The notes beneath the pieces were generated by a model. That model was not told the origin of the DNA and searched no databases. It saw nothing but the letters and a program-made list of their open reading frames with translations. Shown piece by piece: positions 51,430 through 59,744 of a stretch of 64,000 nt of DNA (positions within the stretch are counted from its first letter, which is position 1; each line of letters opens with the position of its first letter). Both the position numbers and the translations under genes were made by a program. Origin of the DNA: Solirubrum puertoriconensis (GTDB lineage: Bacteria > Bacteroidota > Bacteroidia > Cytophagales > Hymenobacteraceae); contig NZ_LNAL01000008.1 in the NCBI RefSeq assembly GCF_001483135.1, positions 1,178,001 through 1,242,000 on the forward strand, given 5' to 3'.

Positions 51430-54400
51430 TTAGAAACCTACGTTGAGACCAGCCGTGAACACGCGCTGCTGCGGGTTGCTGTTGTAGTCAATACCGAATT
51501 GGCTGTTCGAATCGTTGTTCGAGTTAACCTCGGGGTCAACGCCGGTGTACTTGGTAAAGGTGAATGCATTGCTAACCTGGCCGTAAACACGCACGCGAGC
51601 CAAGCCGGCGATAATGCCTTTGGGCAGAGTGTAGCCCAGCGAGATGTTCTGAATGCGTACGAAGTCGCCTTTCTCAACAAAGCGCGAGAGAGCCTCGCCC
51701 GAGCGGTTGATGAAGTCGGTGTTGGCGTAGCGCAGCTTCGGTACATCCGTTTCTTGGCCAGGCGTGGTCCAGCGGTCCAGAATCTTCGTGCTGTTGTTCA
51801 GGAAATCCTGACGGAGCAACTGGCGAGCGGTTTCGTTGAAAATCTTGTTGCCGCCCGAGAAGCGAATGAAGATCGACGCGTCGAAACCTTTGTAGGTAAA
51901 CGAATTGGTTACACCGCCAAACCAGGTCGGGTTGGTGTTGCCAAGAATAACCTTATCCGTAGCGGCCAGAGGAGTAGTACGAGCCACTTGGCCAGCGGGA
52001 GTGGTGCCGGTAGCCGGCCCTAGGGCTGCACCAGGGTTAGCCGGATCGTAGGGGTAGAAGGTATTATTATCTACGTTGGCTTGTACCAACGAGCCATCAG
52101 CCTTGCGATAGATGGGGTAACCGTTGGCCGAGTTTATGCCTTGTGAGTCATACCCGAAGATTGAGCCGATTGGCTGACCTACGCGGTTCACAGTGTAGGT
52201 GAACAGAATGTCCTCGTTGCGGTACAGCTCCTTGATGGTGCTCTTGTTGGTCGAGAAGTTCACGTTGGTATTCCACGTGAAGTTTTCGCCTTGGATATTT
52301 TGGGAGTTGAAGTTGAATTCAAAGCCCTTGCTTTCGAGGCGACCAATGTTCGCAGCGTAGGAACTGCCCGGAACGCCAAACGACAGCGGCACCGGCACGC
52401 GCAGGATTTGGTCGTCGTTGTCGTTGATGTAGTAATCGGCGCTGAACGTGATACGGTTATCGAGCAAGCCAATTTCGAAGCCCGCGTCTTTTTTCTTCGA
52501 CGTTTCCCACTTCAGGTCAGGGTTGCCGAACTGACCGTCGCGGTTGTAACCTAGACCGTTCTGCGCACCGTATTTGCCGGGGCCAAAAATACCCGAGTAC
52601 GGGAAGAGACCGATATCGGTGTTGCCTACTACGGCGTAGCTAGCCCGGAACTTCAAGTCCGAAATTGCATTAAGCCCAAGGTTCTTGAAGAAAGGCTCTT
52701 CCGACACGCGCCAGCCCACCGAAGCACCGGGGAACAAGCCGTAGCGGTTTTCCTTAGGCAATGAGGACAGACCGTCGTAACGAGCTGTTACGCTGAACAG
52801 GTAACGATCTTTGAAACCGTAGTTCAAACGACCGAAGTACGACTGGAAGCCGTTCTCATTTACAGTACCACCAACCGTCGGCGCAGCAACAGTGCCCGAT
52901 ACAAGGTTTTCCGGGCCGAAGAAGGTGTCAGAAAGGCCGGTACCTTGAGCGAAGTACGACTGGAAGCGGGTGCGCTGGTATTCCAGACCACCTACGAAGC
53001 CAATCTTATGCGCGTCGGCAATGGTTTTGTTGTACGAAAGGGTGTTCTGCCAGTTCCAACGGAAGGTAGGAGCAAACTGCTGGAACACGATACCGTTCGG
53101 ACCACGACCGTCGCCGTGGCGCGGGTCGTTGTACTGGAAGTCGTCGTTCAGCAGGAAGTCGGTGCCGTACTGCGTACGCAGACGCAAGTCTTTCAACGGT
53201 TCCACCTCGGCGTAAACGTTACCTAATGCCCGGTAAGTTGTGCCTCTATAAACGTTATTTTCCAACGGGAAAATAATGTTGGGGTAGTTGAAGGCAATGC
53301 CAAGGGTATTGCTACCCTGACCTACTACAGCGGGGTTGCTGGTGCTGATGTAAGGAGTGCCATCAGTGTTACGAGCCGGAACGTTCGGGAACAGCGACAA
53401 AGCGTTGGTCACGTTGCCCGACAAGCCGTTTACGCTGGTGTTCAAACCGTTGGTCTCCGTACGCGTCAAGCCCACGTTCAAGCCTACGCGCAGCCACTTC
53501 AGTACTTCCTGATCAACGTTGCTGCGGAAAGTGGCGCGTTGCAGTGAGTTGGCTTTCAGTACAGCGTTCTGATCGGTATAGCCAGCCGAGAAGAAGTAGT
53601 TCGTTTTTTCGGTAGCACCGCTGATCGAAACAGCGTGGTTTTGCTGGAAGCCCGTGCGGAAGATTTCATCCTGCCAATCGGTGCTTACAGGGCTGCCATT
53701 TTGCTCAAAGGGGAAAGCAATGGCACCTTGGTTGTTATTGCGACGCTTCTCGTTGTTGATTTCAATGAATTGATCAGCATTGAGAACCTCGTAACGCTTA
53801 ACGGTTTTGGCCCAGCCAAACCAGTTATCGTAATTGATCTGGGCTTTACCCAGGCGGCCTTTTTTGGTCGTGATAAGAATTACGCCGTTTGCACCGCGCG
53901 AGCCGTAGATAGCCGTTGCCGAGCCATCTTTCAGCACTTCGTACGACTCAATATCAGAGGGGTTGATGTCGGCCAAGGCATTGCTTGCCACTACACCGCT
54001 CTGGTCGCCCGTAATTACAGGCACACCATCGATTACAACGAGCGGGCTTGCACCCGACGAAATCGAGTTAGTACCACGAACTCGGATGCGGGGCGCCTGG
54101 CCCAACAGACCCGAAGGCGTGGTGGCCTGCACACCAGCCGCACGGCCAGCCAGTTGCTGGTCGAAGCTAGGAGTGGGTAGGTTAGCAATTTCTTCGCCTT
54201 TCACCGAAGCAATCGAGCCAGTTACGTCGCGGCGCTCCTGCGTGCCGTAACCAGTTACTACTACCTCGCTTAGCTGCTTGTTGTCAGCTGCCAAACCAAT
54301 GTTTACTTGGTTTTCGGTACCGAGTGCACGCTCAATTGAAACGAAGCCTACGGAGCTAATCACCAAAGTGCCGCCTGAAGCAGGGGCACTCAGGGTAAAC

Positions 54401-54576
54401 GTGCCGTCGGAGTTGGTCGATACACCCGTTGTGGTGCCTTTCAGCAGCACCGTTGCCCCAGGAATACCTTCACCGGTAGCCCGGTCAGTTACTCGGCCTG
54501 AAACGGACCTGTCTTGGGCCACCGTCTGGTGCGCCATGGCCACCAGGGGTAGTAGTCCCAGTAAAAGTTTGTTCAT
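51430..54576 (-). CDS. SusC/RagA family TonB-linked outer-membrane protein (pair 3)
   Basis: A 1048-residue transporter. Signal peptide to TVAQ, carboxypeptidase-like domain (SGRVTDRATGEGIPGATVLLKG), EVVVTGYGTQERRDVTGSIASV, plug (QQLAGRAAGVQATTPSG, PLVVIDGVPVITG, DIESYEVLKDGSATAIYGSRGANGVILITTK), barrel ending LNVGF. N-terminal region nearly matches SusC2, so it is a tandem paralog; the plug and barrel loops are different, which points to a different ligand. AGTGAAT (54587-54593) upstream resembles the leader motif found before SusC2, 4 and 5. Confidence 0.95.
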   Translation of the reverse strand: MNKLLLGLLPLVAMAHQTVAQDRSVSGRVTDRATGEGIPGATVLLKGTTTGVSTNSDGTFTLSAPASGGTLVISSVGFVSIERALGTENQVNIGLAADNKQLSEVVVTGYGTQERRDVTGSIASVKGEEIANLPTPSFDQQLAGRAAGVQATTPSGLLGQAPRIRVRGTNSISSGASPLVVIDGVPVITGDQSGVVASNALADINPSDIESYEVLKDGSATAIYGSRGANGVILITTKKGRLGKAQINYDNWFGWAKTVKRYEVLNADQFIEINNEKRRNNNQGAIAFPFEQNGSPVSTDWQDEIFRTGFQQNHAVSISGATEKTNYFFSAGYTDQNAVLKANSLQRATFRSNVDQEVLKWLRVGLNVGLTRTETNGLNTSVNGLSGNVTNALSLFPNVPARNTDGTPYISTSNPAVVGQGSNTLGIAFNYPNIIFPLENNVYRGTTYRALGNVYAEVEPLKDLRLRTQYGTDFLLNDDFQYNDPRHGDGRGPNGIVFQQFAPTFRWNWQNTLSYNKTIADAHKIGFVGGLEYQRTRFQSYFAQGTGLSDTFFGPENLVSGTVAAPTVGGTVNENGFQSYFGRLNYGFKDRYLFSVTARYDGLSSLPKENRYGLFPGASVGWRVSEEPFFKNLGLNAISDLKFRASYAVVGNTDIGLFPYSGIFGPGKYGAQNGLGYNRDGQFGNPDLKWETSKKKDAGFEIGLLDNRITFSADYYINDNDDQILRVPVPLSFGVPGSSYAANIGRLESKGFEFNFNSQNIQGENFTWNTNVNFSTNKSTIKELYRNEDILFTYTVNRVGQPIGSIFGYDSQGINSANGYPIYRKADGSLVQANVDNNTFYPYDPANPGAALGPATGTTPAGQVARTTPLAATDKVILGNTNPTWFGGVTNSFTYKGFDASIFIRFSGGNKIFNETARQLLRQDFLNNSTKILDRWTTPGQETDVPKLRYANTDFINRSGEALSRFVEKGDFVRIQNISLGYTLPKGIIAGLARVRVYGQVSNAFTFTKYTGVDPEVNSNNDSNSQFGIDYNSNPQQRVFTAGLNVGF

Positions 54577-54948
54577 GCGTTTAAATAGTGAATGAGATGG
54601 TGTCGAGCCTTAAAGCTCATCAAATGGTGCCAAAAGATAGCGAAGTAATTTCTTGGGCAAATGCTTTAATCGTTTTTTAAGTCAACCGGCCCAACTCTGT
54701 TCAATGCTTCACAGAGCCAATTTGATAGGTGAATAGTAGTACTAACATGTACCCATAGTTTATCTATGTAAGCATTGGACCACTTTATATATTGAATTAA
54801 TCTTTCAGGGTATATAATTTTAATGTAAATATCAATTTTAAAATATTATTGCATTATATCAGAATAATTTAAAAGTATATTGGTTAAGTGCGTGAATTAA
54901 TGATACCTTATCTTATTCACTCACCAAATCATCCTAACAAGCGTGCGT
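54577..54948. other. AT-rich divergent intergenic region between SusC3 and SusC4
   Basis: 372 bases, strongly AT-rich, with no gene. It contains the promoters of both transporter operons. The leader motif occurs on both sides: AGTGAAT at 54587-54593 (minus) and TTCACTCACC at 54916-54925 (plus). TACCTTAT at 54904-54911 is near the -7 pattern for SusC4. No hairpin of note was seen. Confidence 0.6.
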
Positions 54949-57900
54949 ATGAAAACACTGTTAGCTGTATCCTTATTGGTAGCAGTTAGTGCCGTACAGC
55001 CTGCCGTAGCGCAAACGCGGCAGATAACCGGACGCGTTACCGATGCCTCAACGGGGCAGGGATTACCGGGAGTTACTGTGTTGGTTAAAGGAACCACGAC
55101 CGGCGCTTCCACCGGAGCCGATGGTACGTTCTCGATCGACGCACCAGCCACTGCCACCACACTAGCCTTCAGCTTTGTGGGCTACAAAACAATTGAGCAG
55201 CCCATCGGTAGCTCAGGCGTCATCAACGTGTCGCTTGCTGCCGACACTCGCCAGTTGGAGGAAGTAGTAGTGTCGGGCTTGGCCACCACGGTGAAACGCT
55301 CCAACCTAGCCAACTCCGTAGCTACCATCTCGGCGCAAGAGCTAACGGGCATCACCCGTCCGGTAACTGTGGATGCTGCTATCAATGGCAAACTGGCTGG
55401 GGCCAACATTTCGCAGAACAGCGGCGCACCAGGCGGCGGCCTGTCGGTGCAATTGCGCGGTATTTCTACCATCACCGGTAGTTCGCAGCCACTCTATATT
55501 ATAGATGGTGTATATGTGAACAACGAGCAGGTAGGTAACGGGGCAGGTTCGCCGGCTTTCTCGGGTGCATCGGCTTCAACCACCCGCACCACGCAAGACC
55601 AAACCATCAACCGCCTCTCTGACCTTAACCCCAACGACATTGAGTCGATTGAGGTACTAAAAGGCCCTAGTGCGGCGGCTATTTATGGAACGCGCGGCAA
55701 TGCGGGCGTAATCATCATCCGTACAAAACGCGGTAGCGCTGGCAGAGCCAAAGTAAGCCTAACCCAAGACATAGGTATTGCTCGCGCTTGGCGCCTGTTG
55801 GGTAAGGAAGACTGGAACGAAGAGAAGATCCGGCGGGTGTTTACTGGGCAAACCGCCGAAGATGAAGTTGCACTGTGGCGCGAGCAAACCGCGGCTGGCC
55901 GCATCTACGACTACGAAGAGGAAATCTTTGGTAACACCGGCGTACTCTCAAACACTACGCTCAGCGTGGCAGGTGGGGCCGAGAATACCAAATTCTATGT
56001 ATCTGGCTCAACCAACAACGAGTCGGGTATTGTGAAGAAAACGGGTTTTCAGCGCAATTCCATCCGAGCCAACATCGACCAGAAGATAGGTAAGCTGATT
56101 GACTTAGGCATTAGCACCAACTTCATCAACTCGCAAAACAACCGGGGCTGGACGGGCAACGATAACAACGGTATTTCTTATACCTATAGCCTGCCTTACA
56201 CGCCGAGCTACCACGAATTGCACCGCTTGCCAAACGGTACTTTCCCAGATGCCCGCCGCACGCCCGATAACCCGCTGGCTATTGTGGAGCGGGCCGTTAA
56301 CGACGAGTCGACCAATCGTTTCCTGACGGGCTTAAACGCTACCATCCGCATCATCGACCGCGACAACTCTTCGTTGCGCTTCAACCTGCAGGGCGGTACC
56401 GACTTTGCTTACACCGAAAACTTCTTGCACCTGCCTTCGGACCTGCAGTCGCAGCGCGACCTAGCAAACCCAGGAGCCTCGCGCCTCACCAAAACGCGCG
56501 CTTTCTTCACCAACCTGCAAGGGGGCTTGGTATACGATTGGCGCTTGCTCGATGGCAACCTGGCTATGACTTCGCAAGCTGGTACTGTACGCCTAAGCCG
56601 CAAGTTCAACCAGAGCTACACTCAGGGCATTGGATTGCTACCAGGGCAGGAAAGCACCAACACCGGTGCTATCATTACCCAAAACGCTTTCGAGAGCGAG
56701 CAAACCGACGTTGGCTTCTTCGCACAGCAGGAAGTTAACTGGCGCGACCGAATCGTGGTGACGGGCGGTATTCGCTTCGACAAGAGCAATGCCATCGGCG
56801 ACCCGGACAAGCTATACCCGTTCCCGAAGGCTTCGATTGCTGTGAACGTGGCCAACTTCGATTTCTGGACGCTTGATGTGGTAAACGTGTTGAAGCCGCG
56901 TTTTGCCTACGGTCAAACGGCAGGGGTACCGCCTTTCACGGCTAAGTTCTTCCCATTGCAGCCAATTGGTGCTGGTGCTGGCCTAGGTCTGATTCAGCAA
57001 GTTTCGATTGGTAACCGCGACGTGGAGCCGGAGCGCGCCACCGAACTGGAAGCCGGTATCGACTTTGGCTTCTTCGAAAACCGACTCACTTTTGAGGCCA
57101 CGGCTTACAAGAAATCTGTGTTCGATATCCTGCGCCAGTTCACGCTAGCTTCGAGTACGGGCGTGCAGCAAGTAGCCGGTATTGGTGACTTGTCGGCTAC
57201 GGTGGGTGCTTACCCCGTGGGCGACTTGGAGAACAAGGGTATCGAGTTAACCCTAGGTATCAACCCAGTAAAGCAGGATAACTTCAACTGGAACTCGACC
57301 ACGCAGTTCTGGTTCAACCGCAGCAAGGTTACGCGCTCCATCATTCCGGTAAACGGTGTAGGGTCGAGCTTTGGCAACACCTTTGGGCGTAACCTGTGGG
57401 CAGTAGGGGAGTCGCCCTCGCGTTGGTTTGGTACGCCAGCCGACCCCAACGGCTTGTTTGGCCTCACGCGCTACGAGGATGCGCAACCACGCTTCCAGAT
57501 GTCGTTCCTGAACCAGATTTCGTTTCTGCGTAGCTTCGATTTGTCGTTCTTGCTGCACTGGAAAAACGGAGGCTACATCAGCAACCTGAGCCGAGTGCTG
57601 AAAGATGAGGGCGGTACTACCGAGGACTGGAGCGAAGACGATAACGGCAACGGCATTCCGAACGGCGTCGAGCGCCAGAGCGCTACCGCACGCGAGTTCA
57701 TTCAGGATGGCAGCTACGTGCGTTTGCGCGAGGCGTCGTTGTACTACACCATTCCACAAGCTGCGCGCACAGCCGTGTTCGGCAACGTGGTTTCCAACAT
57801 CCGCGTGGGTGTATCGGGCTACAACCTGATTACCTGGACGGATTATCCGGGCTATGACCCAGAGGTATCTAACTTCGGCAACGTAGCCAACGCTGCTCTT

Positions 57901-57963
57901 GTCGATGTAAGTGCCTTCCCGAACACGCGCCGCATGTTCTTCCACGTAGCCGTTGAGTTCTAA
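54949..57963 (+). CDS. SusC/RagA family TonB-linked outer-membrane protein (pair 4)
   Basis: A 1004-residue transporter, the smallest of the five. Signal peptide to AVAQ, carboxypeptidase-like domain (TGRVTDASTGQGLPGVTVLVKG), EVVVSGLATTVKRSNLANSVATI, plug (INGKLAGANISQNSGAPGGG, PLYIIDGVYVNNE, DIESIEVLKGPSAAAIYGTRGNAGVIIIRTK), barrel ending in VAVEF. The first 70 residues are close to those of SusC5. ATG 54949 is used; an in-frame GTG two codons upstream is possible. 19 bases separate it from SusD4. Confidence 0.95.
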   Translation: MKTLLAVSLLVAVSAVQPAVAQTRQITGRVTDASTGQGLPGVTVLVKGTTTGASTGADGTFSIDAPATATTLAFSFVGYKTIEQPIGSSGVINVSLAADTRQLEEVVVSGLATTVKRSNLANSVATISAQELTGITRPVTVDAAINGKLAGANISQNSGAPGGGLSVQLRGISTITGSSQPLYIIDGVYVNNEQVGNGAGSPAFSGASASTTRTTQDQTINRLSDLNPNDIESIEVLKGPSAAAIYGTRGNAGVIIIRTKRGSAGRAKVSLTQDIGIARAWRLLGKEDWNEEKIRRVFTGQTAEDEVALWREQTAAGRIYDYEEEIFGNTGVLSNTTLSVAGGAENTKFYVSGSTNNESGIVKKTGFQRNSIRANIDQKIGKLIDLGISTNFINSQNNRGWTGNDNNGISYTYSLPYTPSYHELHRLPNGTFPDARRTPDNPLAIVERAVNDESTNRFLTGLNATIRIIDRDNSSLRFNLQGGTDFAYTENFLHLPSDLQSQRDLANPGASRLTKTRAFFTNLQGGLVYDWRLLDGNLAMTSQAGTVRLSRKFNQSYTQGIGLLPGQESTNTGAIITQNAFESEQTDVGFFAQQEVNWRDRIVVTGGIRFDKSNAIGDPDKLYPFPKASIAVNVANFDFWTLDVVNVLKPRFAYGQTAGVPPFTAKFFPLQPIGAGAGLGLIQQVSIGNRDVEPERATELEAGIDFGFFENRLTFEATAYKKSVFDILRQFTLASSTGVQQVAGIGDLSATVGAYPVGDLENKGIELTLGINPVKQDNFNWNSTTQFWFNRSKVTRSIIPVNGVGSSFGNTFGRNLWAVGESPSRWFGTPADPNGLFGLTRYEDAQPRFQMSFLNQISFLRSFDLSFLLHWKNGGYISNLSRVLKDEGGTTEDWSEDDNGNGIPNGVERQSATAREFIQDGSYVRLREASLYYTIPQAARTAVFGNVVSNIRVGVSGYNLITWTDYPGYDPEVSNFGNVANAALVDVSAFPNTRRMFFHVAVEF

Positions 57964-57982
57964 CGCTGACCCCCTCCATTCT

Positions 57983-59359
57983 ATGAAATACATTGTTCTT
58001 ACTCTCCGTAGCCTAGGGTTTGCTGCGCTAGTACTATCGGCCTCTTCCTGTGCTTTCTTCGAAGTTGATGATGTTCAGGATCCGAATAACCCCGACGCAG
58101 CTGCTTTTCAGAGCAATCCTAGCTTAGCGCAAATCCAAGCCTTGGCTTCGGGTACCGAGGCATCCTTGCGCCTCGGCTACCAAGGCCAAGGTCCTTACCT
58201 GAACGTAACGGGTACTTTCGGGCGCGAAGTGGTGGTGCTGGCTACCAACGAATCGCGTTGGTATACCGAACTACTAGGTACCCGCGACCAAGACAACGCC
58301 GCCTTCTACAACTCGGCCTACCCAGATTTTGCTCGGGCGCGCCGCGTAGCTCAAATTCTACGGCAATCAGCTGCCACCGCCGCTGTGCTTTCCGATCAGC
58401 AGAAGCAAGCTGTGAACGGCTATGCTCACACCATGGAGGCTTTGGCGCAGTTGTACATTCTGAACCTACAGGGTGAAAATGGCATCCGCACCGATGTAGA
58501 AGACCCGCTGAATCCAGGACCATTCGTGAGCTATGAGGAAGGGCTGAATTTTATTACTCAGCTTTTGAACCAAGCTTCTACCGAGCTAGCTGCCGGTGGT
58601 GCTGCTTTCCCGTTCAAGTTCACGACGGGTGGGTTCACTGGCTTTGATACACCAGAGACCTTCAACCGGTTTAACCGAGCCATTGCTACTCGCGTGGCCG
58701 TGTACCGCCGCGATTGGGCTACCGCGCGGACATTGCTTGGGCAGTCGTTCTACAGCGAAACGGGTGACTTGACACTAGGTCCGAAAATCACCTACACGCC
58801 TGGGCAGCCACTCGACACCGGTAACCCGTACTTCCAAGCGCTGAATGCTAACCCGGCCACGCTGGTTACGGTGCAGCGCTCCATTCTTCAGGATACTTTA
58901 AAGCTGACTACAACTGGCCGTGATGCCCGTGTTCGAGCCAAAATTGGTCGTCGTACCACTCCTCGCAGCCTAGGTGGCATTACAGGTGCTTACCAACCAC
59001 GGGTGTACTCATCCAATACGACACCCATTCCAATTATTCGAAATGAGGAGCTGATTCTGATAGCAGCCGAAGTCAACATCCAGCAGAGCAACTTGCCCGA
59101 GGCTGTACGATTGCTGAATATCATTCGCACGCGTTCCGGGAATATTGGGCCTTACACTGGAGCCGTTACGCAAGCCGCGCTAATTGATGAACTATTGCTG
59201 CAGCGCGAGTTCTCGTTGTTCTATGAAGGACATCGGTGGATAGACTACCGGCGTTATAACCGGCTTAACCAATTGGATTTAGAGTTGCCGACGCACAGGA
59301 TATTTTCGGCAATGTTGCGCCCGTTTGCTGAGGTGGCTTGGGACGCCGCCAACCCGTAA
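57983..59359 (+). CDS. SusD/RagB family outer-membrane lipoprotein (pair 4)
   Basis: A 458-residue lipoprotein. N-terminus MKYIVLTLRSLGFAALVLSASSC, with lipobox SASSC at about 19-23, then AFFEVDDVQDPNNPDAAAF. Landmarks: HTMEALAQLYILNLQGENGIRTDV, FNRFNRAIATRVAVYRRDWATA, EELILIAAEVNIQQSNLPEAVRLLNIIRTRSG, ending in LQREFSLFYEGHRWIDYRRYNRL and a C-terminal AWDAANP. A shorter member than SusD1-3. The start at 57983 is fixed by the signal peptide. Confidence 0.93.
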   Translation: MKYIVLTLRSLGFAALVLSASSCAFFEVDDVQDPNNPDAAAFQSNPSLAQIQALASGTEASLRLGYQGQGPYLNVTGTFGREVVVLATNESRWYTELLGTRDQDNAAFYNSAYPDFARARRVAQILRQSAATAAVLSDQQKQAVNGYAHTMEALAQLYILNLQGENGIRTDVEDPLNPGPFVSYEEGLNFITQLLNQASTELAAGGAAFPFKFTTGGFTGFDTPETFNRFNRAIATRVAVYRRDWATARTLLGQSFYSETGDLTLGPKITYTPGQPLDTGNPYFQALNANPATLVTVQRSILQDTLKLTTTGRDARVRAKIGRRTTPRSLGGITGAYQPRVYSSNTTPIPIIRNEELILIAAEVNIQQSNLPEAVRLLNIIRTRSGNIGPYTGAVTQAALIDELLLQREFSLFYEGHRWIDYRRYNRLNQLDLELPTHRIFSAMLRPFAEVAWDAANP

Positions 59360-59384
59360 GCTATTAGACTTTTGAGTGAAGCTT

Positions 59385-59423
59385 AACAGGGGCCGCGTGC
59401 ATTAGCACGCGGCCCCTGTTTTT
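59385..59423 (+). terminator. Intrinsic terminator after pair 4
   Basis: AACAGGGGCCGCGTGC and its exact complement form a 16-bp stem around ATTA, followed by TTT. It lies 25 bases past the SusD4 stop. Confidence 0.9.
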
Positions 59424-59744
59424 GTATTACTCATGGCTATGTAAGGGTACATTCTTGACTTATTATATAACTATGTTTATGCGAATTAGCCTTAAACATA
59501 GCCCAAACAGCATGGTTTTTAGACATAAGTAACATTTTAACTAATGAAGAATTCACAAAATCTTAGATTAAAGTTTCTTTAATATAAATGACTAAGGATT
59601 AGCGAGCTGTAGGTGCTTTTGTCTAAAATATAGGCGCAAGTTATTTGTACTATTAGGAAGAGGATGACTAATTCTTAGGTATGATACGATAATCTCTACT
59701 ACCTTGCTTTTTCACTCACCATATTTTCCAATACCAAATCATTT
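59424..59744. other. AT-rich intergenic region upstream of SusC5
   Basis: 321 bases, markedly AT-rich, no gene. TACCTTGC at 59700-59707 may be the -7 element and TTCACTCACC at 59711-59720 is the motif shared with SusC4. Nothing else recognisable. Confidence 0.55.
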
